A stretch of DNA of 34,402 nt. It comes from Streptomyces sp. SID14436. Its GTDB lineage: Bacteria; Actinomycetota; Actinomycetes; Streptomycetales; Streptomycetaceae. Position 1 is the first letter of the stretch, and each line of letters begins with the position of its first letter. The notes under the pieces were generated by a model. That model was given only the letters and a program-made list of their open reading frames with translations. It was not told the origin of the DNA and did no database searches. A program made the translations under genes and the position numbers. The stretch spans positions 1 to 34,402 of the forward strand of contig NZ_JAAGMD010000577.1 of the NCBI RefSeq assembly GCF_010548465.1. The letters are read 5' to 3'. Below are positions 25,801-33,005 of this stretch, in pieces.

Positions 25801-26066
25801 TCAAATCCCTGCTCCTGAAGCGCGTCCAGGCGGTCACCCCGTCGGAGGTCGCGGCCGTGGAAAAGGGCTTCGACGAGTTCGTCGACCGGTGGTGCAAAGA
25901 GGCCGACACCCACAACGTGCTGCTGTTCGAACCGAGGCCGGGCAACCGTGCCCCTTCGCTCCTGAAGTCGTACGACGACGCCGAGGAGCACCAGGCGTGG
26001 CCCACGCTGTGGAGCCTGCGCGACGTCGACGCCGAGTCCGCCCTGTTCATGGAGGGAACCCGATGA
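22827..26066 (+). CDS. drmA: DISARM helicase DrmA
   Basis: A 1079-residue SF2-like helicase of the DrmA type. The N-terminal APIDRYLTGVLYP motif is what I recall for DrmA. Walker A is WFPTGGGKTEAYLGL (462-476), followed by MRYTLRLLTLQQFERA. A four-Cys zinc ribbon (Cys580, 583, 605, 610) lies between motifs I and II. Motif II is DELH (671-674), followed by STATIRRA. The C-terminal lobe has LLATNMIAVGVDVDRLGLM and motif VI QATSRVGR (898-905). In class 2 DISARM, DrmA pairs with DrmB and the DrmAB complex engages DNA with a free 5' end, discriminating by methylation. ATGA overlaps at both ends couple it to the UvrD-like and drmB genes. No signs of decay. Confidence 0.9.
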   Translation: MTHGADRHSEHYRVRDEELLAGLRRELFGPTEDAAAEDRTEVLTDDAPIDRYLTGVLYPRASRERRAENAAEQDGLDAAPVLAREDAEDSGGAQETAVSGDKRPSSMGLTFAVDPAISDTIVVSARAAVYEPTDADGNPVPARRAEARTVAEQRERWRRKELQLPEQTIDVTAPTPGEVIDLVPDKVALHVIVRRPDQGTGTVTVTVTLINRQKVGERDLQDAFALFQCGLVVWAGDGSSAFVDRSGATSHDPEIATSRLLHRHAPTFAVGHGCAAAWDWVPAPIGVVDSSLAAVPEVRSEFVPSVEVLLTDSNPEIDSSSLSMLGLAEKPDAEVLAALQALATGYEDWIARKSAEARSLTGGPYERPAQDQVEACREALGRIREGIELLRTKPDLMRAFRLANRAMADQRARSAWVKDGRIGSPDPSAGRWRPFQIAFLLLCLAGIDDPEHDDRGISDLLWFPTGGGKTEAYLGLIALTSFLRRIRKGASGGGVTVLMRYTLRLLTLQQFERAAILLCAMEHTRRHTPELGDEPFSVGMWVGRSATPNTLAEAAARLDDLRADLDKRLATENPVQLHACPWCGTRLDARDYEVDEDAKRMFIRCPGADCDFADGLPVHLIDEAVYDARPTLVIATVDKFASMPWRPATSALFNRDDPDDDTPPPELIVQDELHLISGPLGTLTGLYETAVDALADRPKVIASTATIRRAADQGRHLFARAVRQFPPAGLDSRDSWFAVETPREEKASRRYVGLLAPGTSQSTLLIRTYATLLHRAMHADTDDKVRDAYWSLIGYFNSLRLLSAAELQVHDDVVAYLELLGAREGVAVRQVANYSELTSRIDASEIPTRLKGIEKRLPDEDTVDVLLATNMIAVGVDVDRLGLMAVMGQPQTTAEYIQATSRVGRAHPGLVAVMLNSARARDRSHYETFQHYHSALYREVESTSVTPFSARARERGLHAVIVALARILILEARPNEGAGRVDSYEHIIRGRIKSLLLKRVQAVTPSEVAAVEKGFDEFVDRWCKEADTHNVLLFEPRPGNRAPSLLKSYDDAEEHQAWPTLWSLRDVDAESALFMEGTR

Positions 26067-27931
26067 CCCCGCCCCCGAGCCGTCGCCGCCGGAGTGCGAC
26101 GGACGGCACCGTTCCGGCCCGCAACCTCCCCCGCCGTGGAACGGTCCGCCGGGCCCAGGTGATCAACACGTACGGAGTCGGGTCGCTCATCGCCGTCGAC
26201 CACGAGTCCTTCGTCGTCTCGGGCTTGGACGAGGCCGATCGCAGCTGGCGCAAGGACGAGTCGCCCGTCATTCATGAGCGGCGACTGGCCCGGCTGCTCG
26301 ACGTCGACTTCTTCCGACTTCCGCCGGCGTCCGACGACAGCAGCAAGGACGGCCTTCGGGTCCGCCGTTTCCCACTGATGCACTCCTGTCCCGAATGCAA
26401 CGATCTGCAGCCCCATCGGGACTTCGCCCCACCGGCCGGCAGAAGCGTCTGCGGGACGTGCGAGGTGGACCTGGTCCCCTCCCGTTTCGTCGTCGCCTGC
26501 GAAGCCGGGCACCTCGACGAGTTCCCTTACTGGCAGTGGGTGCACCGCTCGACCGACCGCGATTCCGCGAGGATCGGCCGGTGCGGCGGCAAACTCAGGA
26601 TGCGCACGACCGGACGTACCTCGTCTCTGCGATCGGTCATCATCTCCTGCACCTGCGGTCAGGTGCCTGACGCCTCGATGGAGGGCTCCTTCCGCAGGAA
26701 CGCGCTGAAGGACCTGCATCTCACCTGTCGAGGTGCCCGTCCGTGGCTCGGCTCCTCCGCGACGGACCCGGCGGGGTGCGGACTCCCGCTGCGCACCCTG
26801 CAGCGTGGTTCCTCCTCGGTGTGGCAGCCGGTACTGAAGTCGGCGCTCTCCATCCCCCCGTGGAGCAGCGGGCGAGCGGATCCGCTCGCGGAACACTGGC
26901 CGGCTCTGCGGCAGTACACGGACCCCGAGCACATTCGGATCTACCTCCAGGGAGCATTCCAGGGCAACTGTCCTCTTTCGCTGGAGGAGGTCGTGGCCCT
27001 GCTCGACGCGGAGCGCGAGGAGGACCCCGAGGTCGACAAGACCCCCACCTTCGACCACCGCTATCGCGCCCTCCGCAACAAGGAGTACGAGCGTCTGCGT
27101 TCGGGCAACGACGAGAGCGAACAGTCCCGTGACGAGCAGTTCGTCTGCGAGACCCCGCTCGGTGACCCGACCGTGCTCCAACCGCTCGGGATCGCCGGCC
27201 CGATGCTGGTGAAAAAGCTTCGTGAGGTGCGAGCCCTCAAGGCGTTCACCCGTCTCGTCGACGCGGAGTCGACGACCGACCCGAAGGAGATGCCGCTCAC
27301 CGAGAAGCCACTGCGCTGGCTGCCGGCCATGGAGGTCCGAGGCGAAGGCGTGTTCCTGCGCCTGGACGAGAATCGCCTGGACGCATGGGAGAAGGCGCCG
27401 GCTGTGGCGGCCCGGGTCGAACGCATGCGGACCGCTCACCAACGGATGCTCGAACAGCGAGCAGACGACCCGAGCCGGGCGGTGTCCTCCCCTGCCACGC
27501 CCCGCATGGTGCTGTTGCACACCTTGGCCCACGTCCTCATCAACGAGTGGAGCCTGGAAGCCGGCTATCCGTCCGCCTCGTTGCGCGAACGCCTGTACGC
27601 CGCGGACGACATGGCCGGAATACTGATCTACACGGCGACGAGCGACTCCGCGGGGAGCCTCGGCGGCCTCGTCGCCCAGGGTGAACCGGAGGTTCTGGCC
27701 GGGACGGTGCATTCGGCGATCCGGCGAGCCGAGTGGTGCTCCTCCGACCCGCTCTGCATGGAGGCCGAGGCAGCCGGGTCGATCGGCACCAATCTCGCCG
27801 CCTGTCACGCGTGCGTGATGCTCCCGGAGACCAGCTGCGAGCACAACAACATCCTGTTGGACCGCGCATTGTTGGTCGGCACACCGGACGAGCCCTCCAC
27901 GGGTTTCTTCCAGCAGGTGGCGGCAGGCTGA
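26063..27931 (+). CDS. drmB: DISARM protein DrmB (DUF1998)
   Basis: A 622-residue DrmB-family protein. The ATG at 26063 overlaps the drmA stop (ATGA). It has an N-terminal RRAQVINTYGVGSLIAVD segment, typical of DrmB, a zinc ribbon (Cys109, 112, 130, 133) and CEAGHLDEFPY (146-156). The C-terminal DUF1998 domain contains LLHTLAHVLINEWSLEAGYP (from 484) and ILIYTATSDSAGSLGGLV, with a late cysteine cluster (AEWCSSDPLC, ACHACVMLPETSCEHNN) that probably binds another metal. In DISARM, DrmB stabilises and regulates DrmA on DNA. It is the last island gene. No phospholipase-D type DrmC follows: the next gene, 8 bp away, is on the other strand. Confidence 0.92.
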   Translation: MTPPPSRRRRSATDGTVPARNLPRRGTVRRAQVINTYGVGSLIAVDHESFVVSGLDEADRSWRKDESPVIHERRLARLLDVDFFRLPPASDDSSKDGLRVRRFPLMHSCPECNDLQPHRDFAPPAGRSVCGTCEVDLVPSRFVVACEAGHLDEFPYWQWVHRSTDRDSARIGRCGGKLRMRTTGRTSSLRSVIISCTCGQVPDASMEGSFRRNALKDLHLTCRGARPWLGSSATDPAGCGLPLRTLQRGSSSVWQPVLKSALSIPPWSSGRADPLAEHWPALRQYTDPEHIRIYLQGAFQGNCPLSLEEVVALLDAEREEDPEVDKTPTFDHRYRALRNKEYERLRSGNDESEQSRDEQFVCETPLGDPTVLQPLGIAGPMLVKKLREVRALKAFTRLVDAESTTDPKEMPLTEKPLRWLPAMEVRGEGVFLRLDENRLDAWEKAPAVAARVERMRTAHQRMLEQRADDPSRAVSSPATPRMVLLHTLAHVLINEWSLEAGYPSASLRERLYAADDMAGILIYTATSDSAGSLGGLVAQGEPEVLAGTVHSAIRRAEWCSSDPLCMEAEAAGSIGTNLAACHACVMLPETSCEHNNILLDRALLVGTPDEPSTGFFQQVAAG

Positions 27932-27939
27932 ATCGTCCG

Positions 27940-28605
27940 TCATCCTCGCCCGACCGGCAGAGTCGCCTCGTAGCGGCTCTGCGCGCGGTCGAGCACCTCG
28001 TCCACGTCGCAGCCGTGGGCTCGGACCCAGCGGAGAAAGTCCGTGATGACGTCGATCACGGACTCCTCCGCCACCGCCCGACCCACCCTGCCGAAGCCGG
28101 GTTCATGGTTCCAGGTCCGTGGTCTCAACGTGGCATACAGGTGCAGCAGTGCCTCGGCCCGCGTCGCCGAAGGGTCCACCGCGGTGCCGGCCATTGATGT
28201 GAGCCCGGTGCCCAGTTCGCACCACGTGACCTTGTGGTCGTCGTACAGCTGCACCCCCCAGCGGTCGGTCAGCGCGTCGACGAGCGCCATCCCCCGCCCG
28301 CCCTCCTCGTCGACCTCCGCGTCCACAAGGGTGGGCAGGACCCGTGTGTCCGGGTCGTGCACCTCGACACGCAGTCGCCCGCCTTCCGCGGACAGTACGA
28401 GCGAGCCGGGACTACCGGTGCCGACGTGCGTGACGATGTTGGACACCAGCTCGCTGACGCAGAGCTGCGCTGTGTCGACCAGTTCGTCGAGCCCCCAAGC
28501 CACCAAGTGGGCCCGTACGGCACGGCGCAGGCGGGCGACTTCCTCGGGGAGCGCGGTGAAGCGCAGGTCCCATGACCTTCGCGTAGCTCGGTGTCCCTGA
28601 CCCAC
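27940..28605 (-). CDS. RsbW-like ATP-binding regulatory protein
   Basis: About 221 residues. The N-terminal 140 form a serine/threonine anti-sigma-kinase type GHKL domain: N-box CVSELVSNIVTHV, G1 EVHDPDTRVLP, G2 EGGRGMALVDAL and the closing WGVQLYDDHKVTWCEL. This large streptomycete family usually acts in protein-protein regulatory switches. The C-terminal 75 residues (EALLHLYATLRPRTWNHEPGFGRVG onward) are an extra helical extension. The GTG at 28605 has GGGAGAGG 5 nt upstream. An in-frame ATG at 28623 without an SD would add 6 residues. Convergent with drmB and divergent from an Scr1-like regulator, it belongs to a common streptomycete regulatory trio. Confidence 0.88.
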   Translation of the reverse strand: MGQGHRATRRSWDLRFTALPEEVARLRRAVRAHLVAWGLDELVDTAQLCVSELVSNIVTHVGTGSPGSLVLSAEGGRLRVEVHDPDTRVLPTLVDAEVDEEGGRGMALVDALTDRWGVQLYDDHKVTWCELGTGLTSMAGTAVDPSATRAEALLHLYATLRPRTWNHEPGFGRVGRAVAEESVIDVITDFLRWVRAHGCDVDEVLDRAQSRYEATLPVGRG

Positions 28606-28745
28606 GGTGACCTCTCCCGTCATGTGCGTTGGCGGTGCGCTCCCGAAGCGTGACCGTCGATCACTCTCCGTCGCTCCGTGACTCCAGAATGGGGTGATCC
28701 CGTCCCGCCGTGCAATGTGCAGGAAGGGATTCCCACTTCTGTGTG

Positions 28746-28791
28746 ATTGGCAGGCGGGCCCTCTTGGCAGGAGACTGAACTCTCGCTACGC
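28746..28791 (+). promoter_or_regulatory. Possible promoter with direct repeat before the XRE regulator
   Basis: TTGGCAGG occurs at 28746-28753 and 28763-28770. The second copy supplies a -35-like TTGGCA, with TACGCA 17 bp later (28786-28791). The repeat may be a regulator site. No experimental-grade consensus supports it. Confidence 0.35.
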
Positions 28792-28813
28792 ACCACGCGG
28801 TTGAGGGGAAGAC

Positions 28814-29662
28814 ATGGCGGGTTCACCGACGGCGCGTCGACGGCGGCTGTCGATCGAGCTGAAGAAGCTCCGGGAAGGGAGCGCCCTGACCTGCGCCCAG
28901 GTGGGGCAGGCGCTCGACTGGAGCGGCTCCAAGGTCAACCGCATGGAGACGGGCAGCGGCAGGGTCCAGCCCTCCGACGTGGACGCGTTGTGCCGGTTCT
29001 ACGGCACGAGCGACGAGTTGCGCGAGTTCCTCAAGTCACTGGCCCGGGAGGCGAAGACACGCGGCTGGTGGCAGGTTCACGGCGCGGGCGTCCCCGAGTG
29101 GTTCAACATCTACATCGGCCTCGAACAGGACGCCTCGACGCTCCGCCAGTACCAGTGCGAGCTGCTGCCCGGCCTCATGCAGACCGAGGCGTATGCCCGC
29201 GAACTGCACACGACCGGCGCCCACATGTCCGCGGAGGACATCGACCGGGCCGTCCGCGTCCGCCTGGAGCGGCAGGAGATGCTGACGCGGAAGGACGCCC
29301 CCGACACCTGGTTCGTCGTGAACGAGGGTGCCGTGCGCAACGTCATCGGCGACCGGGAGCTGATGCGGGACCAGTTGGAACGAGTGCTCGACACGATGGC
29401 GCTGCCGAGCGTGACTCTCCAGGTTCTCCCGTTCGACTCGGGGACCTATCCGGTCACGGGCTCCTTCACCATGCTCGGCTTCCCGGCGCCGGAGGATCCG
29501 GACCTGGTGTACCGGGACGGCATCACGGATGCCGTCTACCTGGAGGGCGAGCACCATGTCCGGGAGTACACGCGGGCGTTCGACGGACTGCGCGCAGCGG
29601 CACTCAGTCCTCAGCGCTCCGCCCGACTCGTCGAATCCGTAGTGAAGGAGTACGCGAAGTGA
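28814..29662 (+). CDS. Scr1-like XRE regulator (HTH + DUF5753)
   Basis: A 282-residue protein. The N-terminal HTH (RLSIELKKLREGSALTCAQVGQALDWSGSKVNRMETG) is followed by the DUF5753/Scr1 domain. Typical DUF5753 stretches are YIGLEQDASTLRQYQCELLPGLMQTEAYAREL, RLERQEMLTR, WFVVNEGAVRNVIG, VTLQVLPFDSG and VYRDGITDAVYLE. GAGGGGAAG precedes the ATG. The pairing with a DUF397 gene matches Scr1-Scr2 of S. coelicolor (SCO4441/SCO4442), which resembles a toxin-antitoxin or regulatory pair and affects secondary metabolism. The downstream gene starts inside its stop codon (GTGA). Confidence 0.93.
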   Translation: MAGSPTARRRRLSIELKKLREGSALTCAQVGQALDWSGSKVNRMETGSGRVQPSDVDALCRFYGTSDELREFLKSLAREAKTRGWWQVHGAGVPEWFNIYIGLEQDASTLRQYQCELLPGLMQTEAYARELHTTGAHMSAEDIDRAVRVRLERQEMLTRKDAPDTWFVVNEGAVRNVIGDRELMRDQLERVLDTMALPSVTLQVLPFDSGTYPVTGSFTMLGFPAPEDPDLVYRDGITDAVYLEGEHHVREYTRAFDGLRAAALSPQRSARLVESVVKEYAK

Positions 29663-29877
29663 GCGCCACGGCATCCCTCGGACCCGACGGCCCCTGGTTC
29701 AGGTCGTCGTACAGCAACGGCGCCGGCGGCGAATGCCTCGAATGTGCGATCACCCGCACAGCGGTCGGTGTCCGCGACTCCAAGAACCCGGAGATCGGAG
29801 CCATCGCGGTGAGCCACACCGCCTGGGCTCCGTTCGTACGGTCGGCCAGGCGAGCGATCTCCGTGGCCGCGCCGTAG
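29659..29877 (+). CDS. DUF397 protein (Scr2-like)
   Basis: A 72-residue DUF397 protein with the diagnostic run PWFRSSYSNGAGGECLECA, then VGVRDSKNP and the C-terminal WAPFVRSAR. The GTG at 29659 overlaps the XRE stop by 4 bp, so the two are made together. DUF397 proteins are small partners of DUF5753 regulators. Their biochemical role is not settled. Confidence 0.93.
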   Translation: MSATASLGPDGPWFRSSYSNGAGGECLECAITRTAVGVRDSKNPEIGAIAVSHTAWAPFVRSARRAISVAAP

Positions 29878-29973
29878 CGCCTACTCTGGCAACCACCGTT
29901 GGCCGCACACCAGTTGCTGTCCTACGATGCCCCCGCCCGCGAGGCGCGCGGGTGGTGACGTCGGGGGGAACGG

Positions 29974-30603
29974 ATGCTGGCCGAGGAGTACGGGTACCAG
30001 GTGTCACCGCGGCCCGCGGCGGACACGGTGGGGGTCCGGGCTCAGGTGGAGGAGTTCCGGAAGAGCGCGCAGCGCCGGGTACTGTGGTTGGCCTTGGGGT
30101 CGCTCGTCTTCCTCGGTGTCTTCTACGCGATCTTCCGGGAAGATCCCGTGATCGTGCTCATACCCCTGACGGCGATGGTGCTGGGCCTGCTGGCGGGCTA
30201 CCGCTCGGCCTGTGTGAAGGCCCCGCGGAAGTTGCTGGACCTCCTGGAGGCCAGTCACTGGCAGGTCTGGCCGTGCCGTCTGGAGGAGATCGAGGGGAAG
30301 GCAGTACATCGGCGCGTGGTGCTGCTGGCCCCGGACAAGAGCGTCGCCGCCTCGTTCGTGGCGGTGGTCCCGCACAGCGTGTGGCTCGGGATGACCGACG
30401 GGCGGGGGGTGCTGTGGATCGCCGGTGATCTGCGGTTCCAGGGAGTCGCGGCCGTGCCCGGCGGCCGCCCGTTGTGGGTCATCGAACCGGAGAAGCCCGC
30501 ACAGCGGTCGGCCGCGCCCGCGGCAGGGGGTGCCGGCGGGTCGGGCTTCGACGAGCTGGTGTCCGAGGCCCGTTCGGCGGTCGTGTGGAACATGCTGAAC
30601 TGA
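29974..30603 (+). CDS. Hypothetical membrane protein
   Basis: A 209-residue protein of no family I can name. A basic N-terminal part (VEEFRKSAQRR) leads to two adjacent membrane helices (VLWLALGSLVFLGVFYAIF and VIVLIPLTAMVLGLLAGY). A soluble beta-type domain follows (WQVWPCRLEEI, RRVVLLAPDKSVAASFVAVVP, VLWIAGDLRFQGVAAVPGGRPLWVIEP) and a Gly/Ala-rich linker near the end. The helical pair resembles a membrane-anchored PH-like domain. The ATG at 29974 follows GGGGGGAA. A possible -10 (TACGAT) lies about 50 bp upstream. Confidence 0.75.
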   Translation: MLAEEYGYQVSPRPAADTVGVRAQVEEFRKSAQRRVLWLALGSLVFLGVFYAIFREDPVIVLIPLTAMVLGLLAGYRSACVKAPRKLLDLLEASHWQVWPCRLEEIEGKAVHRRVVLLAPDKSVAASFVAVVPHSVWLGMTDGRGVLWIAGDLRFQGVAAVPGGRPLWVIEPEKPAQRSAAPAAGGAGGSGFDELVSEARSAVVWNMLN

Positions 30604-30625
30604 ACGGAACTGAACGGAACGGAAC
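30596..30625 (+). repeat. Short direct repeats TGAACGGAAC
   Basis: Two perfect copies (30601-30610, 30611-30620), flanked by the partial units TGAAC and GGAAC, start at the stop codon of the membrane-protein gene and fill most of the gap to the next gene. They are probably replication slippage. No function is evident. Confidence 0.6.
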
Positions 30626-30643
30626 TCGACGCAGGCGGGACCT

Positions 30644-31132
30644 TTGTCGTCGTTCGGTGATCTCTTGGCGCAGGTGGGCGGCGCTGCGGCGCACGTGGCG
30701 GCATCGCTCAGCCGCCCGAGCGGTGTCGGCGTTCGGGTCACCGCTGTGCGGCCCCATGACGACAGTGATCTGCGCGCGCAGGGAGCGTCCCTGCTGGGCA
30801 TGCCCTTGGAGCGCGACTATGCGGAGGCGGCCGTCGACTTCTCCATCCGTGGTGAAGTGGTGCGCGTCTTCGTCAATGCCCAGCAAGGGTTTGTGGGGCT
30901 CGCCGGACAACTCGCTCATGCGGTGCTGGACAGCGGCCAGGAGATCATGGGCAGCACGCCCTTTCCGCCCTGCCCAGGGCATGCGCATCCGATGACGGTC
31001 GGGGCCTCGGCGGGGCGTGTCTTCTGGTGCTGTCCTGGCGCTCCCGACACTGCGACAGCGGTCCTCGTGGAATCCGGCCGGGCCGGCCACCGGCGTTCCT
31101 CGGAGTGGCCTTCGGGCTCTGCGAGCGGTTGA
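30644..31132 (+). CDS. Conserved-type hypothetical protein with CPGHxHP/WCCP motif
   Basis: A 162-residue protein starting at a TTG at 30644 after GCAGGCGGGA. The body, VTAVRPHDDSDLRAQGASLLGMPLERDYAEAAVDFSIRGEVVRVFVNAQQGF, is followed by a metal-site-like ending, PPCPGHAHPMTVGASAGRVFWCCPG. The Cys/His spacing suggests zinc binding, and I recall similar CPxHxHP...W-CP endings in streptomycete hypotheticals. The last 25 residues are low-complexity. No function is assignable. It follows the membrane-protein gene on the same strand by 40 bp and may be cotranscribed. Confidence 0.65.
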   Translation: MSSFGDLLAQVGGAAAHVAASLSRPSGVGVRVTAVRPHDDSDLRAQGASLLGMPLERDYAEAAVDFSIRGEVVRVFVNAQQGFVGLAGQLAHAVLDSGQEIMGSTPFPPCPGHAHPMTVGASAGRVFWCCPGAPDTATAVLVESGRAGHRRSSEWPSGSASG

Positions 31133-31161
31133 CGCCGGCCGATGCGACAGGCCGCCTGTCC

Positions 31162-32172
31162 CTACCGCAGCGTGATCCGTGCCGTCACCGGCACGTGGTC
31201 GCTTTTCGTCCTGGGCAGGGTGCGGATGGCGTGGACGGTGGCCGAGCGGGCCATCACCTGGTCGATGCGGGCGACGGGGAAGGCGGCCGGGAAGGAGAGG
31301 GCGAAGCCGCGGGGCGGGGTGGTGAGCCGGGAGGTGAGGGGCGTCAGGGCGCGGTCGTGGACCGTGGCGTTGAGGTCGCCCATGAGGATCACGTGCCGTA
31401 CCGGCTCGGCGGCTACGGCGCTGCCCAGGCGGCGGGCGCTCTCGTCGCGCCAGGCGGAGGCGAGGCCGGTCGGGCGGATGCGGACCGACGGCAGGTGGAC
31501 GACGTAGGCGGCGACGCGGCCGTGCGGGGTGCGGACCTCGGCGCGCAGGCCGCGGTTCCACGGCTCGGTGATGCCCCGGGGCTTGATGTCGAGGGCGCGG
31601 GCGCCGGTGAGGGGGTGCTTCGACCAGAGGCCGACGGTGCCCCTGACCTCGTGGTGCGGGTAGTCCGCCCGCAGCGCCTTCTCGTAGGCCGGGACGGCTT
31701 CCGGGAGCAGTTCCTGCAGGGCGATGAGGTCCGGCTCGGCGGCGGCCAGGGCGCGGGCCGTGGACGCCGGGTCGGGGTTCTCGTCGCTCACGTTGTGCTG
31801 GACGACCGTCAGATCGCGGGGCCCCGGGCTTCCGGCGGGCAGGAGCAGGCCGCCGAAGAGATGGGTCCAGGCGGCCGCCGGGAGCAGGAGGGCCACCAGG
31901 GCGAGGGCCGAGCGGCGGATCAGGGCCAGGACGAGCAACAGCGGCACGGCCAGGCCGAGCCAGGGCAGGAAGCTCTCCAGCAGACTCCCCAGGCGGCCCA
32001 CCGAGTTGGGCACCACCCGGTGGAAGGTCAGGAGGCCTGCCGTCAGGACCGCGAGGGCCGCGAGGATCCGGCCGCGTGCCCGGAGGAGCCGCCCCCCGGC
32101 CCGGGCCGGTCCGCGGTCCCACATCGCCCGCAGGGTCCGGTCCCGCCCGGGTGTTCCGTCCGTTCCCTGCAC
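31162..32172 (-). CDS. Membrane-anchored endonuclease/exonuclease/phosphatase-family protein
   Basis: A 336-residue protein. The N-terminal 115 residues carry three hydrophobic helices (ILAALAVLTAGLLTFHRVVP, LGLAVPLLLVLALI and ALALVALLLPAAAWTHLF). The C-terminal part is an EEP/DNase I-like phosphodiesterase domain: VVQHNVSDENPDP (Asn), DLIALQEL (metal Glu), YVVHLPSVR, HVILMGDLNATVHD (Asp and Asn) and the C-terminal KSDHVPVTARI (Asp/His). The domain probably faces outside and cleaves a phosphodiester of nucleic acid or lipid. The GTG at 32172 is used, though an ATG at 32124 is possible. It stands alone on its strand. Confidence 0.88.
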   Translation of the reverse strand: MQGTDGTPGRDRTLRAMWDRGPARAGGRLLRARGRILAALAVLTAGLLTFHRVVPNSVGRLGSLLESFLPWLGLAVPLLLVLALIRRSALALVALLLPAAAWTHLFGGLLLPAGSPGPRDLTVVQHNVSDENPDPASTARALAAAEPDLIALQELLPEAVPAYEKALRADYPHHEVRGTVGLWSKHPLTGARALDIKPRGITEPWNRGLRAEVRTPHGRVAAYVVHLPSVRIRPTGLASAWRDESARRLGSAVAAEPVRHVILMGDLNATVHDRALTPLTSRLTTPPRGFALSFPAAFPVARIDQVMARSATVHAIRTLPRTKSDHVPVTARITLR

Positions 32173-32261
32173 GATGCGCGGCCCCTTGTCCGATCTCGAT
32201 CACCAGGACGCGCGGGCTCGCACGCGTGGTTCCCGGGCGGGGAGGCCGGAGAGCGGGGCGG

Positions 32262-32636
32262 TCAGCCCAGGTCGCCGCGTTCCACGCAGAATTCGTTGCC
32301 CTCCGGGTCGGCCATCGTGACCCAGCCCCTGCCGTCCGGGCGGGTGTGGTCGGCCAGTTGGCGGGCGCCGAGGGACAGCGCCCGGGCCACTTCCTCGGCA
32401 CGGGTGCGGCCGGCCGGCTTCAGGTCGAAGTGGACGCGGTTCTTGACCGCCTTGCCCTCCTCGACCCGGACGAACAGCAGGCCGGGTCCGCCGGCGGGGT
32501 CCTCGATCAGCGCCTCCGGGTCACCGGGCTTGTCGTCGTCGGACACCGGCTTGCCCAGCAGGGCACTCCAGAACTGGGCGAGGTCGTAGGGGTCACCCGT
32601 GCAGTCGAAGGTGATGTGGCGGATGGTGGGGTGCAA
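32262..32636 (-). CDS. VOC-family (glyoxalase/bleomycin-resistance-like) protein
   Basis: A 124-residue protein of the VOC fold. The TTG at 32636 is chosen because GGAGG sits 5 nt upstream and the protein then begins HPTIRHITFDCTGDPYDLAQFWSALLG, the normal VOC opening. NRVHFDLKPAGRTRAEEVARALSLGAR and the closing WVTMADPEGNEFCVE are also standard. The usual metal ligands appear as His and Glu (RVHFDL, NEFCVE). The family includes glyoxalases, dioxygenases and drug-binding proteins. The substrate cannot be told from sequence. Confidence 0.9.
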   Translation of the reverse strand: MHPTIRHITFDCTGDPYDLAQFWSALLGKPVSDDDKPGDPEALIEDPAGGPGLLFVRVEEGKAVKNRVHFDLKPAGRTRAEEVARALSLGARQLADHTRPDGRGWVTMADPEGNEFCVERGDLG

Positions 32637-33005
32637 CGGTCCTCCGGTGGTCGGACAGCGCGGTCCGGGCTCCGGGTTCGGAGCCCTCGGGGGTCCCGGG
32701 CGTTCCGGTCCCGGGCTCCTCGCACCGCAGCATGTCCCTTCACGGGGAGGGGCGTCGAACGGTTTTCGCGCGCGTGCGCCGTCGGACCGGCCCCGCAGTG
32801 CCCTCGCCCCCGGCCCCGGCCCTGCCCCGACCCGGCCCCGTACGGCGGCGCGCCGGATCCCGTCCCGCCGTCGCCGCCGTCCCGTCCCGGAGGGGTGCAC
32901 GGAGAGGTACACGGAGGGGGTACGGACGGGACGGCGGCGGGCAGGCGGGTCCGGCGGCCGGAGGGGGTCCCACGGCCGGCGGGGTCGCGGGCGGACGCCC
33001 GGGCG
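32637..33005. other. 369-bp gap upstream of the VOC gene
   Basis: No gene is supported. The open frames here are upstream extensions or shadows without initiation signals. A run of C-blocks at 32807-32839 gives repeated G-runs on the minus strand. I see no clear promoter. Confidence 0.5.

Noticed and set aside
22470..25991. Very long antisense open frame (over 1100 codons) opposite uvrD-like and drmA
   Set aside because: This is a high-GC shadow. The plus-strand frames carry all helicase motifs, and the antisense product is low-complexity Gly/Arg/Val-rich with no family features. The same holds for antisense frames at 17444-19561 and 25775-27943.
8538..27931. Assigning the island to BREX, Pgl, Druantia or Mza
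   Set aside because: No PglZ, PglX or BrxC; DUF1998 is a separate DrmB rather than fused to a large DruE helicase; no Z1 or AIPR protein. DrmA/DrmB features point to DISARM.
8457..28000. Mobile element ends or integrase delimiting the island
   Set aside because: No transposase, recombinase, tRNA or obvious direct-repeat att pair was found at 8457-8537 or 27932-27939. Transfer may still have occurred by homologous recombination of flanks.
32637..32912. Longer VOC protein starting at 32912
   Set aside because: The N-terminal extension is Arg/Pro/Gly low complexity. GGAGG before the TTG at 32636 and the normal VOC opening fix the shorter start.
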